Positions 52,123 to 61,243 of a stretch of DNA of 64,000 nucleotides are shown one piece after another. The stretch covers positions 1,550,001 to 1,614,000 of the forward strand of contig NZ_JAUSTJ010000002.1 in assembly GCF_030812785.1 (NCBI RefSeq). Direction: 5' to 3'. Within the stretch, counting starts at the first letter, position 1; each line of letters opens with the position of its first letter. A model generated the notes under the pieces. It saw only the letters and a program-made list of their open reading frames with translations. It was not told the origin of the DNA and made no database searches. The position numbers were made by a program, and so were the translations under genes. The stretch comes from Sphingomonas kyeonggiensis (GTDB taxonomy: Bacteria; Pseudomonadota; Alphaproteobacteria; Sphingomonadales; Sphingomonadaceae).

Positions 52123-54180
52123 TCAGCGTGCTACCGCCTTCGCTTCAGCGCGAAATCTGTGGAGAAGTGGCTCGGTATAGCCGTTCGGCTGTTCCAGCCC
52201 CTCGAACACCAGCGCCCGCGCCGCCTGGAAGGCCAGGCTGGTGTCCTCATTTCCTGCCATCGGCCGGTAGAGCGGATCGCCGAAATTCTGGGCATCGACC
52301 TTGGCCGCCATTCGCGTCAGCGCCGCATCGACATCCGCCGCCTGCGCCACCCCGTGGAGCAGCCAGTTGGCCATATGCTGCGATGAGATGCGCAAGGTCG
52401 CCCGGTCTTCCATCAGCCCCACGTCATGAATGTCAGGCACCTTGGAGCAGCCGACGCCCTGATCGATCCAGCGCACGACATAGCCGAGGATGCCCTGGGC
52501 ATTATTGTCCAGCTCCTGCGCGACTTCCTCGGCCTGCCAATTGCGCCCCTCGGCCAGAGGAACCGTGAGCAGCGGCTTCAGCGCCGGGATCGCTTCCCCG
52601 GCAATCTCCTTCTGCCGGGCGAAGACATCGACCTGGTGGTAATGGAGCGCATGCAGCGTCGCCGCGGTCGGGCTCGGCACCCAGGCGGTATTCGCCCCGC
52701 TCATCGGATGCGCGATCTTCTGGGCGAGCATGTCGGCCATCCGGTCCGGCGCCGCCCACATCCCCTTGCCGATCTGCGCCTTGCCGCTCAGCCCGCACGC
52801 CAACCCGATGCGGACATTGCGGTCCTCATAGGCCTTGATCCAGTCCGCCCCCTTCATCTCGCCCTTGGGGACCATCGGCCCGGCACGCATGCTGGTGTGG
52901 ATTTCGTCGCCGGTGCGATCGAGGAAGCCGGTGTTGATGAAGACGATACGGTCCTTCACCGCATGGATGCACGCCGCGAGATTGGCCGAGGTCCGCCGCT
53001 CCTCGTCCATCACGCCGACCTTGATCGTGTGGCGCGGCAGCACGAGCAGGTCCTCGACCGCGTCGAACAGCGCGTCGGTAAAGGCGCATTCCTCGGGCCC
53101 GTGCATCTTGGGCTTCACGATATAGATCGAGCCCGCACGGCTGTTGCGGTACCTGCCCAGTCCGCGAACGTCATAGAGCGCGATCGTGCTGGTCAGGATC
53201 GCGTCGAGAATGCCCTCGGGCGCCGCGCTGCCGTCGGCCAGATGCAGCGCCGGCGTGGTCATCAGATGCCCGACATTGCGAACGAACAGCAACGACCGCC
53301 CGGGCAGCACGCCCCGGTCGGGGTTGAGCCTGCGGGTCAGCGTCCTGCCGCCCTTGTCGAAGCTCTCCTCCAGGTCGCCCTGCATCAGCCCCAGCCAATT
53401 GGCATAGGCCGCGACCTTGTCCTCGGCATCGACCGCGGCGACCGAGTCCTCCAAATCGACGATCGCAGTCAGCGCGCTTTCGAGGATCACGTCGGCGATA
53501 CCGGCGGGATCGGTTCGACCGATCGGATGGTCGTAATCAATGACCACCTCGATATGCAAACCGTTGTGCTGAAATAGGAAATTCTGCCCATTCCGTCCAA
53601 CGAAACCCGACCGGTCATCGATCGACATATCGATCTCGTCCGGACAGCTGGCATCTCCCCAACTCCAGCAGTTCAGCGGCACTGCCTTGTCGAGAAACGC
53701 CTTGGCGAAGGCGATCACCTGCGCCCCACGCTCCGGATCATAGCCACCCGGCTTCGCGACACCCGGCAGCGCATCGGTGCCGTAGAGCGCGTCGTACAGG
53801 CTCCCCCAGCGCGCATTGGCGGCGTTGAGCACGAAGCGGGCGTTGAGCGCCGGCACCACCAGCTGCGGCCCGGCCATGGTCGCGATCTCGGGATCGACAT
53901 TGCGCGTGCCGATCTCGAACGGCGCCGGCGCCTCGACCAGATAGCCGATGTCACGCAGGAACTTCTCGTCGCCCGACAGCGTCGGATTGACGTCGATCAT
54001 CGCCTGCAGCGCATCGCGCTTCGCCAGCAGCGCCCGGTTCTCCGGCGCGAACCGCGCGAAGATTTCCGCCACGCCGGCCCACCACCCCTCGGCTGCGATA
54101 TCGAGCCCGGGCAGTACCCGTTCCTCGACGAAGCGCGCGAGCGGCTCGGCGACGGACAGGCCGGAACGAATGACGGTCAT
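52123..54180 (-). CDS. glcB: Malate synthase G
   Basis: 685 residues, slightly short of the usual ~720. Malate synthase G motifs are visible: [79 protein letters not shown] and [18 protein letters not shown]. It condenses glyoxylate with acetyl-CoA to malate, needed for growth on acetate, fatty acids, or branched-chain/aromatic amino acids whose breakdown gives acetyl-CoA. A MarR regulator lies upstream on the same strand and may control it. Confidence 0.96.
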   Translation of the reverse strand: MTVIRSGLSVAEPLARFVEERVLPGLDIAAEGWWAGVAEIFARFAPENRALLAKRDALQAMIDVNPTLSGDEKFLRDIGYLVEAPAPFEIGTRNVDPEIATMAGPQLVVPALNARFVLNAANARWGSLYDALYGTDALPGVAKPGGYDPERGAQVIAFAKAFLDKAVPLNCWSWGDASCPDEIDMSIDDRSGFVGRNGQNFLFQHNGLHIEVVIDYDHPIGRTDPAGIADVILESALTAIVDLEDSVAAVDAEDKVAAYANWLGLMQGDLEESFDKGGRTLTRRLNPDRGVLPGRSLLFVRNVGHLMTTPALHLADGSAAPEGILDAILTSTIALYDVRGLGRYRNSRAGSIYIVKPKMHGPEECAFTDALFDAVEDLLVLPRHTIKVGVMDEERRTSANLAACIHAVKDRIVFINTGFLDRTGDEIHTSMRAGPMVPKGEMKGADWIKAYEDRNVRIGLACGLSGKAQIGKGMWAAPDRMADMLAQKIAHPMSGANTAWVPSPTAATLHALHYHQVDVFARQKEIAGEAIPALKPLLTVPLAEGRNWQAEEVAQELDNNAQGILGYVVRWIDQGVGCSKVPDIHDVGLMEDRATLRISSQHMANWLLHGVAQAADVDAALTRMAAKVDAQNFGDPLYRPMAGNEDTSLAFQAARALVFEGLEQPNGYTEPLLHRFRAEAKAVAR

Positions 54181-54259
54181 GAAAATCCTCCTGCGACACG
54201 ATATTACAGCGTTCGCCTGGGGAGGGCTCGCCCGGCTTAGGCGATAGCCGGGCCCGGGA

Positions 54260-54721
54260 TCAACCCTTTGCTTCCAGCTGCTCGACCGCCGCCTCGATCC
54301 GGTCCAGCATCTGGCGGAGCTGCTGCCGCTCCTCGGACGAAAAGTCGGCGAAGACCTGCCGCTCGAGCTGCAAGGCCTTGGGCGCTACTTCCTCGTACAG
54401 CTCCCAGCCCGCCTTGCTCAGCGTCAGCAGGTGCGATCGCTGGTCGCCCGGATTGCTCGCCCGGCTGATCAGCCCGCGTTCGGAAAGCGCGATCGCCGCC
54501 CTGCTCACCGTCACCTTGTCCATCCGGGTCCGCCCGCACAGCGCCTGCTGGCTCATCGCCCCGCCCTCGGCCAGGATCGTCACCAGCCGCCATTCGGGGA
54601 TCTTGAGCCCGAACAATGCGCGATAGGCGCTCGCCACGGCGTCCGACACCGCGTTCGACGCGATCGACAGGCGATAGGGGAGGAAATCGTCCAGCTTCAG
54701 CACGGTCATGGTGTCACTCAA
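54260..54721 (-). CDS. MarR-family transcriptional regulator
   Basis: 153 residues. Winged-helix features: [18 protein letters not shown], then [20 protein letters not shown] (recognition helix), [20 protein letters not shown] (wing) and [15 protein letters not shown]. The MarR DxRxx wing sequence appears as [11 protein letters not shown]. Dimer helices are at both ends. Such proteins repress genes for aromatic or phenolic compound metabolism and respond to those ligands. The gene is 80 bp upstream of glcB on the same strand; its own upstream region has two inverted repeats likely to be its operator. Targets other than itself are unknown. Confidence 0.9.
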   Translation of the reverse strand: MSDTMTVLKLDDFLPYRLSIASNAVSDAVASAYRALFGLKIPEWRLVTILAEGGAMSQQALCGRTRMDKVTVSRAAIALSERGLISRASNPGDQRSHLLTLSKAGWELYEEVAPKALQLERQVFADFSSEERQQLRQMLDRIEAAVEQLEAKG

Positions 54722-54740
54722 TTATCATATTTTGGCTTTC

Positions 54741-54776
54741 GCAACTGACAACGCTAGACAGTTGCAATTTTTGCAA
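54741..54776. promoter_or_regulatory. Candidate MarR operator (two inverted repeats)
   Basis: GCAACTG (54741-54747) / CAGTTGC (54759-54765) and, overlapping it, TTGCAA-TTT-TTGCAA (54762-54776). They lie 20-55 bp upstream of the MarR start. Autoregulation is the likely role; inferred. Confidence 0.5.
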
Positions 54777-54816
54777 TGCTACCGGTAACATTACGCACTT
54801 GCGATATAAACCGCTG

Positions 54817-54892
54817 CGATGCACAAAGATCGGGCCTTTCAGGCATCCTCTCCTAAGACTTTCACGGCCGTCCTTCGGGGCGGCCTTTTTTT
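54817..54892 (+). ncRNA. Candidate orphan small RNA with intrinsic terminator
   Basis: A TATAAA -10-like box at 54805-54810 is followed ~55 bp later by a strong terminator: GGCCG (54866-54870), a GC-rich loop, CGGCC (54881-54885) and seven Ts (54886-54892). No gene on the plus strand lies between, nor starts just after. The ~75-nt transcript would contain CCTCTCCT (54847-54854), complementary to Shine-Dalgarno sequences, as in anti-SD small RNAs. There is no clear -35 box. The 5' end is a guess. Confidence 0.45.
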
Positions 54893-54951
54893 GCGCGGAG
54901 CCGGCGGCGCCCGCAAGCCTATCCAGGCATGGCGACCTTAAATCCCGACTG

Positions 54952-55020
54952 TTCCCCGGCGAAAGCCGGGGCCACAAACGATATCGCTTTTGGCTCTGGG
55001 CCCCGGCTTTCGCCGGGGAA
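54952..55020. repeat. Paired palindrome, 22-bp arms (TTCCCCGGC family)
   Basis: Perfect arms 54952-54973 and 54999-55020, 25-bp spacer. Close relative of the copy at 8483-8580. It sits between the sRNA candidate and the convergent 259-aa gene. The rest of 54893-55045 holds no gene. Confidence 0.85.
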
Positions 55021-55045
55021 CGAGAAGGATTGGGTCCCGCCCCTC

Positions 55046-55825
55046 TCAACTCTCCGTATAGCGCAGCAACAACCAGTCCCGCCCGGTCAGCAGCGCCGTC
55101 AGCGCCTCCGCCGCACCCACCGGCGTTCCAGCATAGAAATCCGCGACATCCCTCGCGAGTCGCGCCGCCACCGCGCCATCCATCACCGCCGCCCGCCGGA
55201 ACCCGAGCACGCTCGCCCCGATCCCGAACAGGCCCAGCCCATATTCGGTCTCCAGATGCCGGGCGAGTGCCAGGCTCTGCATCGGATCGAGGTCGGACGC
55301 GAAATAGCCGTTCGGCATGGCGGCCAGCGCATCCGCGGCCTCGTTCACCGGCACGAACTGCGCCAGCGAGTCCTTCTCCCGGTCGATCCGCAGCGCCGCC
55401 TCGGGATCGCGGTTGATCGTCACCGGATCATTGTCGTCCCCGCTGGTCTCCCAGTCGAGTACCCCGCGCGGCACCGCCACGCCTTCCGCCTTCGCCCGCA
55501 GATTGGCGAGGCGGACCGCGAATTCCGGCGGTCGGTCGGCGAATTCCTCCCCCGCCATCACGTCCAGGTCATGCGAATCGACGGCGTGGCCGGAGGTATA
55601 TTCGGCCTGTGCGCGATCGTTCAGCGTCAGCAGCACCCGCATATCCGGCCGTTCCGCCTGCAGGCGCGCCTGCACGTCCAGCAGCGCGGCGAACGAGCCC
55701 GGGTTCAGCACCACCACGCCATCGCACAGCAACCCACCGAAACTGCGCGGCTTCGCTTCGGCGAAGGGCACCAGCGCGGGCGGCTTCTCGCGCCGGAACC
55801 CGAAAAAACCGGAACCAATCGCCAT
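55046..55825 (-). CDS. Hypothetical protein, 259 aa
   Basis: Started at ATG 55823-55825, 5 bp after the stop codon of the aldehyde dehydrogenase; the longer open frame to 56353 overlaps that gene and is a shadow. No family recognised. The product is soluble, without signal peptide. Its N-terminal part has RSFGGLLCDGVVVLNPGSFA, the middle VPRGVLDWETSGDDNDPVTI, and the C-terminus YGLGLFGIGASVLGFRRAAV. The mixed pattern suggests a globular alpha/beta protein. Cotranscription with calB suggests an accessory role, which I cannot define. Confidence 0.65.
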   Translation of the reverse strand: MAIGSGFFGFRREKPPALVPFAEAKPRSFGGLLCDGVVVLNPGSFAALLDVQARLQAERPDMRVLLTLNDRAQAEYTSGHAVDSHDLDVMAGEEFADRPPEFAVRLANLRAKAEGVAVPRGVLDWETSGDDNDPVTINRDPEAALRIDREKDSLAQFVPVNEAADALAAMPNGYFASDLDPMQSLALARHLETEYGLGLFGIGASVLGFRRAAVMDGAVAARLARDVADFYAGTPVGAAEALTALLTGRDWLLLRYTES

Positions 55826-55830
55826 TCCAG

Positions 55831-57243
55831 CTACTTCATCTGCCGCGCGATCGCCGCGCGTGTCTTCTTGCCATAGGGCGGCTTGAGCCCCGCCAGCCCG
55901 GCCACATCCAGCTTGGGCTGGCTGTACACCGACTTTGCATGGCTGAACGTCCGGAAGCCGATCTCGCCATGATAGGCGCCCATGCCCGAGGGGCCGATGC
56001 CGCCGAACGGCAGCTCCTCCTGGCTGACATGGAAGATCACGTCGTTGACCGTCGCCCCGCCCGAGATCGTCCGGTCGAGCACCTGGCGCTTCTCGCCCTC
56101 GTCCTTGCCGAAATAATAGAGCGCCAGCGGCCGGTCGCGCCGGTTCACTTCGCCGATCGCATCCTCCAGCTTCGCGTAGCGCCGCACCGGCAGCACGGGG
56201 CCGAAGATCTCCTCCTGCATCACCGTCATGTCGTCGGTCGGGTTGCGGATGATGTGGAGCGGCAGCTTGCGCGCATTGGAGCTGCCCAGATCCTCCTTCG
56301 CCGGATTGACCGCGATCACCTCGGCACCCTTGGCCCGCGCATCCTCGATCCACCCGGTCAGCCGCTCATAATGCCGGTCGTTGATCACCGCGGTATAGTC
56401 TGGGTTCGACAGCAGCGTGGGATACATGCGCGTGGCCGCGGCGACGAGCCCGTCGACCAGCTCGGCCTCCTTCTCCTCGGGCACCAGCATGTAATCGGGC
56501 GCCAGGCAGATCTGGCCCGCGTTGAGCATCTTGCCCAGCGCCACCCGCTCGGTCGTCTGGGCGATATCGGCCGAGCGGCCCACCACCACCGGCGACTTGC
56601 CGCCCAGTTCCAGCGTCACCGGCACCAGATTGTCCGCCGCCGCGTGCAGGATGTGCTTGGCGATCCCCGTAGCGCCGGTGAACAGCAGATGGTCGAACGG
56701 CAGTTCGGCAAAGGCCTTGCCCGCCTCGGGCCCGCCGCTGACGAACGCCAGCTCGGCCGGATCGAAATAGCGCGCCGCCAGCTCGGCCATCAGCGCGCTG
56801 GTCACCGGCGTATACTCGCTGGTCTTCACCATCGCCCGGTTGCCCGCGGCGAACACGCCCGCGAGCGGGCTCACCACCAGTTGCACCGGGAAGTTCCACG
56901 GCGCGATGATCCCCACCACGCCCTTGGGCTGATACTCGATATGCCCACGCCCGCCGAGCAGACCCAGCGGGAACAGCACCGGCTTGCGTTCCGGCTTCGC
57001 CCAGCGCGCCAGATGCTTGAGCGCATGCTTGAGCGGCCCGACCGAGGCGGCGATGTCGGTGATCATCGATTGCTCGCGGCTGCGATGCCCGAAATCCTCG
57101 CTCAGCGCGTCGCAGAGCCTGTCGGCATTGTCGGCGACCATCGCGATCGCCCGCTTCAGCCGGTCGCGCCGCACATCGAGCGGAACGGGCAGCTCGGCCA
57201 TGAAGGCCCCACGCTGGGCATCAAGCAGGTCACGCATGCTCAT
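55831..57243 (-). CDS. calB: Coniferyl aldehyde dehydrogenase
   Basis: 470 residues, aldehyde dehydrogenase superfamily. Motifs: GVVGIIAPWNFPVQLVVSPL (cofactor region), LVPVTLELGGKSPVVVG (Glu), GKMLNAGQICLAPDYMLVP (catalytic Cys), and EEIFGPVLPVRRY. The C-terminal QEELPFGGIGPSGMGAYHGE and FSHAKSVY are as in the coniferyl aldehyde/class 3 (fatty-aldehyde) group. The enzyme oxidises coniferyl aldehyde to ferulate; the same subgroup also acts on other aldehydes, so substrate is uncertain. Overlaps the SIMPL gene upstream by 4 bp. Operon order: SIMPL, ALDH, 259-aa protein. Confidence 0.88.
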   Translation of the reverse strand: MSMRDLLDAQRGAFMAELPVPLDVRRDRLKRAIAMVADNADRLCDALSEDFGHRSREQSMITDIAASVGPLKHALKHLARWAKPERKPVLFPLGLLGGRGHIEYQPKGVVGIIAPWNFPVQLVVSPLAGVFAAGNRAMVKTSEYTPVTSALMAELAARYFDPAELAFVSGGPEAGKAFAELPFDHLLFTGATGIAKHILHAAADNLVPVTLELGGKSPVVVGRSADIAQTTERVALGKMLNAGQICLAPDYMLVPEEKEAELVDGLVAAATRMYPTLLSNPDYTAVINDRHYERLTGWIEDARAKGAEVIAVNPAKEDLGSSNARKLPLHIIRNPTDDMTVMQEEIFGPVLPVRRYAKLEDAIGEVNRRDRPLALYYFGKDEGEKRQVLDRTISGGATVNDVIFHVSQEELPFGGIGPSGMGAYHGEIGFRTFSHAKSVYSQPKLDVAGLAGLKPPYGKKTRAAIARQMK

Positions 57244-58004
57244 CGGACGATCTCATAGCTGAGGTTGAGGCGGGCGGTTATCGTAACCTTGTCCGGATTT
57301 ATGGCGACTGGCACAGATGCTAGGCGCGAACCGCTCACCATCACCCGCGGCGCGGCGCCGATGTCCTGCGCCACGATCCCGTCCCGCATGTCGAAATCGG
57401 TCACCCGCAGCAGCGGCCCCAGCTTCGCACCCGAAGCCGCGGCGATAGCATCGGCCTGCGCCTTGCCGTTGGCGAGTGCCACCGCCATCGCCTTGCGCCG
57501 CGCCGCCGCAGGATCGCGCAGCGCGAATTGCGCCATTGCGACCTCCGAGCCGCCCGCCTGCGCCACCGCGCCGGTCAGCGTTCCTGCCCGGTCGATCGGC
57601 GATACCGACGCCGTCACGCTCATGTCGGCAACATAGCCCTGCACGGCACAGGCGCCGGTGGAGAGCCGCGGCTGCGCCATGCCCATCTCGCCCCGCCGGC
57701 ACTCGGCGCTGCGCACTTCCTGCACGCGCATCGTACCCGTGCGGATATCGAGCCTGGTATCGGCGAACTGGCCGAGCGCCTGCTCTATCTGCCCCTTGCG
57801 CGCCACCAATGCCCGGGTCGCCTCATCCGCGCTCTGGCCCTCGCCGCGCACGACGTAGCGGATCGTCGCGATCTCGGGGGGAAGCTCGACCGTCCCGCTG
57901 GCGACCACGTCGATCCGTGGCGGTTCCGGCCGCTCCTGCGCCAGCGCCCCGCCACCGATGCATGCCCCCAGCACCACGCCCGCGCCCAGCATCACGCTTC
58001 GCAT
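57240..58004 (-). CDS. SIMPL-domain (DUF541) secreted protein
   Basis: 254 residues from ATG 58002-58004 with GGGAGAG upstream. Signal peptide to about GGGALAQ. The domain has IDVVASGTVELPPEIATIRY, then the YVADMSVTASV block and the closing VPVAINPDKVTITARLNLSY, typical of the SIMPL/DUF541 family found in the periplasm, where members form rings of unknown function. There are cysteine residues in RSAECRRGEMG and TGACAVQGY. The stop codon overlaps the aldehyde dehydrogenase start (ATGA). Confidence 0.85.
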   Translation of the reverse strand: MRSVMLGAGVVLGACIGGGALAQERPEPPRIDVVASGTVELPPEIATIRYVVRGEGQSADEATRALVARKGQIEQALGQFADTRLDIRTGTMRVQEVRSAECRRGEMGMAQPRLSTGACAVQGYVADMSVTASVSPIDRAGTLTGAVAQAGGSEVAMAQFALRDPAAARRKAMAVALANGKAQADAIAAASGAKLGPLLRVTDFDMRDGIVAQDIGAAPRVMVSGSRLASVPVAINPDKVTITARLNLSYEIVR

Positions 58005-58031
58005 GCCCACTCTCCCTCTTTTGGGGCGAGC

Positions 58032-58799
58032 CTAAACCGGTATCGGTCCGATCGCCAAGCCGAGCCACACCGCAAAGGCCGCCGCCGCCAGCATCACCCC
58101 GAAAGGCAACCGGTCGGTCGCCGTCACCCGGTGTCCGCCGACCATCAACCCCAGCACCCCTGCCAGCCCGATCAGGCAGGCGGCGAGCAGCACCAGCGGC
58201 AGCGCATGCCAGCCGAGCCACAGCCCGATCCCGCCGAACAGCTTCGGGTCGCCCCCGCCCAGCCCCTGCCGCCCGCGCAGCCGCTTGTAGCTCCAGGCGA
58301 CCAGCCACAGCACGCCGAACCCGGCAGCCCCGCCGATCAGCCGCTCGTCCAGCGGCGGCCCCAGGCCCAGCAAGCCGGTACCCAGCCCCGTTGCCGCCAG
58401 CGTAGCGGTCAGCGCATTGGGCAGCCACAAGGCCGCCACGTCGAGCGCCGCCAGGGTGAGCAGCAGCCAGCCGAACACCGCCCCCGCGGCCCCGGCAGGA
58501 TCGGGCGAGACGATCGCCGCCGCCACGCCGATCGCCCCGCCGACCAGCTCGGTCAGCAAATGGCTCATCCGGATCGGAGCGCCGCAGCCCCGGCAGCGGC
58601 CGCGCTGGAGGAGGTAGCTCAGCACCGGCACCAGCTCGCCGGCGCGCAACCCCTTGCCGCAACTGTCGCATTCCGAGCGGCCATGGCCGATCTCGCGCCC
58701 CGCCGGCCAGCGGATCGCCAGCGTCGCGATGAAGCTGCCGAAGACCAGCCCCAGAACGCCAAGCAGCACGCCCCAGCCCCATGCCGAATCAATCGTCAT
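58032..58799 (-). CDS. Type IV prepilin peptidase (A24 family)
   Basis: 255 residues with about seven membrane helices. The N-terminal zinc-type Cys pairs CDSC and CRGC lie in a cytoplasmic loop (about 45-75). The two catalytic aspartates are in LAALDVAALW and GLGGGDPKLFGGIGLW (the family GGGD motif). It cleaves and methylates prepilins for type IV pili or type II secretion. No other pilus or secretion genes are nearby. It overlaps the upstream 86-aa gene by 11 bp. Confidence 0.92.
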   Translation of the reverse strand: MTIDSAWGWGVLLGVLGLVFGSFIATLAIRWPAGREIGHGRSECDSCGKGLRAGELVPVLSYLLQRGRCRGCGAPIRMSHLLTELVGGAIGVAAAIVSPDPAGAAGAVFGWLLLTLAALDVAALWLPNALTATLAATGLGTGLLGLGPPLDERLIGGAAGFGVLWLVAWSYKRLRGRQGLGGGDPKLFGGIGLWLGWHALPLVLLAACLIGLAGVLGLMVGGHRVTATDRLPFGVMLAAAAFAVWLGLAIGPIPV

Positions 58800-59049
58800 G
58801 AACGGGCTTCTTCCTGCGGATCAGATAGCGATAGATGCCCAGGCAATTGATCCCGAACAGCACGATGTTCTGCGTCCAGAGCGGCTCGTCCTTGGTCATC
58901 AGCGCCCCGCAGATCCAGGCGATGCTCGAGGTGACGAACAGCACGAAGCCCCAGCCGGTGATCCGGCGTCCCAGGTCCAGCGACACCATGAACGCTGCGA
59001 TGATCCCGCTGATCGAGGCATACCATTTGAGAATCTCGACCAGGTTCAT
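58789..59049 (-). CDS. Small membrane protein upstream of the prepilin peptidase
   Basis: 86 residues, about three hydrophobic segments (ISGIIAAFMVSLDLG, WGFVLFVTSSIAWICGALM, and QNIVLFGINCLGIYRYLI), with a basic tail RRKKPVHDD. No family recognised. It overlaps the start of the prepilin peptidase gene by 11 bp, so the two are probably cotranslated. It is divergent from the thiolase gene. Confidence 0.65.
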   Translation of the reverse strand: MNLVEILKWYASISGIIAAFMVSLDLGRRITGWGFVLFVTSSIAWICGALMTKDEPLWTQNIVLFGINCLGIYRYLIRRKKPVHDD

Positions 59050-59137
59050 GTTCGGCGCCTTTCATGCCGGGCCGCGCGGCTTTTGCAAACCGTCGCATCA
59101 GTTACTAGATGCGCCCCAACCAATGAGAGGATCCAAT

Positions 59138-60325
59138 ATGTCCGCCGACGACGTCGTCATCGCTTCCTATGCCCGCACGCCAATGGGGAGCTTCCAGGGC
59201 GTGCTGACCGACGCTTCCGCCACCGATCTCGGTGCGGCCGCCGTCGGCGCCGCAGTTGAACGCGCGGGGCTGAAGGGTGACGCGATCGAGCGCATCTATA
59301 TGGGCTGCGTCCTCCCCGCCGGTCTCGGCCAGGCGCCGGCGCGCCAGGCGGCGCTCAAAGCAGGCCTGCCCAACCACATCGAAGCGACGACCGTGAACAA
59401 GATGTGCGGCTCGGGCATGCAGGCGGCGATCATGGCCGCCGAGGCGCTCGCCGCCGGCTCGGTCGACCTGCTGATCGCGGGCGGGATGGAGAGCATGACC
59501 AACGCGCCGTACCTGTCGATGCGCCACCGCGCCGGCGCCCGCATCGGCCATGACGTGCTCAAGGATCACATGTATCTCGACGGGCTCGAGGATGCCTATG
59601 AGCCCGGCAAGCTGATGGGCAATTTCGCCGAGGAAGTGGCGCAGGAATATCAGTTCACCCGTCAGGCGCAGGACGATTTCGCCATCGCCAGCCTCGAACG
59701 CGCCAAGGCCGCCCAGGCGAGCGGCGCCTTCGACCGCGAGATCGTCCCAGTCGAAGTGAAGACCCGCAAGGGCGTGGTCTCGGTCGCCGCCGACGAGCAG
59801 CCCGCCAAGGCCGATCCCGCCAAGATCCCGACGCTCAAGCCCGCCTTTTCCAAGGACGGCACGATCACCGCGGCCAACGCCTCCTCGATCTCCGACGGCG
59901 CCGCCGCTTTGGTGATGACCCGGCTGAGCGTCGCCGAGAAGCTTGGCCTTACGCCGGTCGCCCGCGTCGTCGCCCATGCCGCGCACGCCCATGCCCCGGC
60001 GCGCTTCACCACCGCCCCGGTCTTCGCGATGAAGAAGGCGCTGGCGAAGGCCGGCTGGGGGATCGGCGATGTCGACCTGTTCGAAGTCAACGAAGCCTTC
60101 GCCGCCGTCGCGATGATCGCGATGAAGGAGCTGTCGCTCGATCACGCGGTGCTCAACGTCAACGGCGGCGCCTGCGCGCTCGGCCACCCGATCGGCGCGA
60201 GCGGCGCCCGCGTCCTCGCTACGCTGCTCTCGGCGCTCGAGACCCGTGGCGCCCGGCGCGGCCTCGCCTCGCTCTGCATCGGTGGCGGCGAAGCGACCGC
60301 GATGGCGGTGGAATTGTTGGACTAA
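59138..60325 (+). CDS. Acetyl-CoA C-acetyltransferase (thiolase)
   Basis: 395 residues, standard biosynthetic/degradative thiolase length. Cys90 in [20 protein letters not shown] is the nucleophile. [19 protein letters not shown] carries the active-site His and the [12 protein letters not shown] segment the C-terminal Cys. The covering-loop and [12 protein letters not shown] signatures are also typical. Start at 59138 with GAGAGGATC upstream. It condenses or cleaves acetoacetyl-CoA and could serve the acetyl-CoA side of leucine or poly-hydroxybutyrate metabolism. Cotranscribed with the small unknown gene downstream, unless the palindrome between them stops transcription. Confidence 0.93.
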   Translation: MSADDVVIASYARTPMGSFQGVLTDASATDLGAAAVGAAVERAGLKGDAIERIYMGCVLPAGLGQAPARQAALKAGLPNHIEATTVNKMCGSGMQAAIMAAEALAAGSVDLLIAGGMESMTNAPYLSMRHRAGARIGHDVLKDHMYLDGLEDAYEPGKLMGNFAEEVAQEYQFTRQAQDDFAIASLERAKAAQASGAFDREIVPVEVKTRKGVVSVAADEQPAKADPAKIPTLKPAFSKDGTITAANASSISDGAAALVMTRLSVAEKLGLTPVARVVAHAAHAHAPARFTTAPVFAMKKALAKAGWGIGDVDLFEVNEAFAAVAMIAMKELSLDHAVLNVNGGACALGHPIGASGARVLATLLSALETRGARRGLASLCIGGGEATAMAVELLD

Positions 60326-60335
60326 GCCCCAAGCC

Positions 60336-60361
60336 GTCATCCCGGCTTCCGCCGGGATGAC
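60336..60361. repeat. Solo GTCATCCCGGC stem
   Basis: GTCATCCCGGC-TTCC-GCCGGGATGAC, 10 bp after the thiolase stop. Single-arm relative of the GTCATCCCCGC pairs. Confidence 0.75.
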
Positions 60362-60375
60362 GAAGAGAGGACGAA

Positions 60376-60660
60376 ATGGTCTTCGATCTGCGAGGCGCGC
60401 TGCTCAAAAAGGCCGAGGTGGAATCGGCGCGCCTCGACGATTTCGAATTCCGCCTGCGCGCCCGCACCATGCGCCTGCTGGCGCCGCTGCTCGGCGTGGA
60501 AGTGGAGGAACTGGTCGGCCGCATCGCAGTCGAGCCCGACGAAGCGATCCTCGCCTCGCTCCCGGAGACCGCCCGCGCCTGGTACGAAGAGGCGCGCACC
60601 GAGGCCCGCCGCCAGCTGATCGAGGAACGCGGCGACCCGACGCCCTACAAGCTCGCCTGA
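60376..60660 (+). CDS. Hypothetical protein, 94 aa
   Basis: Mostly helical and charged (AEVESARLDDFEFRLRARTM, LLGVEVEELVGRIAVEPDEA and a C-terminal ARTEARRQLIEERGDPTPY). Start ATG with GAGAGGAC just upstream. No family recognised. No signal peptide or membrane helix. Co-directional with the thiolase, with only the palindrome between. Codon use is ordinary. Confidence 0.65.
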   Translation: MVFDLRGALLKKAEVESARLDDFEFRLRARTMRLLAPLLGVEVEELVGRIAVEPDEAILASLPETARAWYEEARTEARRQLIEERGDPTPYKLA

Positions 60661-60673
60661 GTTACTGGCAGTA

Positions 60674-60740
60674 TTCCTGGGAAAGCAGGAACCCAGGGTA
60701 ATCAAGCACTTCGTTACCCTAGGCTCCTGCTTTCCCAGGA
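60674..60740. repeat. Imperfect paired palindrome (TTCCTGGGAAAG family)
   Basis: 60674-60701 against 60714-60740, a few mismatches, spacer 12 bp. Between convergent genes. Sequence differs from the other palindromes, but the plan (two small stems facing each other) is the same. Confidence 0.7.
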
Positions 60741-60777
60741 GCACAAAGAAGGGATTGGCGCTTCCATCCGGTGAGCG

Positions 60778-61173
60778 CTAGCGCCGCGCCAACACCTTCG
60801 CCCGCGCCTTCGTCACATCGACCCAGCACTGCGCCACCACCACCGGCGCGATCGTGCCACCTCGATAGCGCTTCCCCTTGGCAACGCACCCCCGGTCGCG
60901 CTCGGCCAGCCATTTGCGCTGCTCCACCAGCAGCTTCTGCCGAGCCGCCGGCTTCAACCGCGCCCGCAGCGCCGAATAGCGCGCGCTCATCTGCGCATCC
61001 GCGACCCGCAGGTCACGCGCCGCGCAATGCTGCATGTCGAACGTCGTCTCGCACTTGGCCGGCGCGGGATCCTTGAAGGCAGGGTTCTGCATGAAGGCAC
61101 CCGCGGTCTGCGCCGAGGCGCCGCTCGCGATCAACGCGCCCGCAAGGGCGGCAAGAGCAAGTCGGAAGGTCAT
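60778..61173 (-). CDS. LprI-like (DUF1311) lysozyme inhibitor family protein
   Basis: 131 residues from ATG 61171-61173 with GAGGAG upstream. Signal peptide ending near ASGASAQT. Mature part has the DUF1311 pattern: CETTFDMQHCAARDLRVADA, YSALRARLKPAARQKLLVEQ, RKWLAERDRGC and the final QCWVDVTKARAKVL, with cysteine pairs. Family proteins are periplasmic; some inhibit lysozyme. Role here not known. Confidence 0.85.
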   Translation of the reverse strand: MTFRLALAALAGALIASGASAQTAGAFMQNPAFKDPAPAKCETTFDMQHCAARDLRVADAQMSARYSALRARLKPAARQKLLVEQRKWLAERDRGCVAKGKRYRGGTIAPVVVAQCWVDVTKARAKVLARR

Positions 61174-61243
61174 TCGTTTCTCCTCAGCCCTGCAACGCCC
61201 ACACACCGGCTCGGCTCCCCGCTGCGCCCCAACAGGGGGTGGA

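Noticed and set aside
55826..56353. Extension of the 259-aa hypothetical to 435 aa
   Set aside because: It lies within the aldehyde dehydrogenase gene in another frame. ATG 55825 fits the 5-bp gap and codon use.
8483..60740. Dispersed palindromes as a CRISPR array or as rho-independent terminators only
   Set aside because: They are not tandem and have no regular spacers, so not CRISPR. Most lack T-runs, so they were called repeats rather than terminators.
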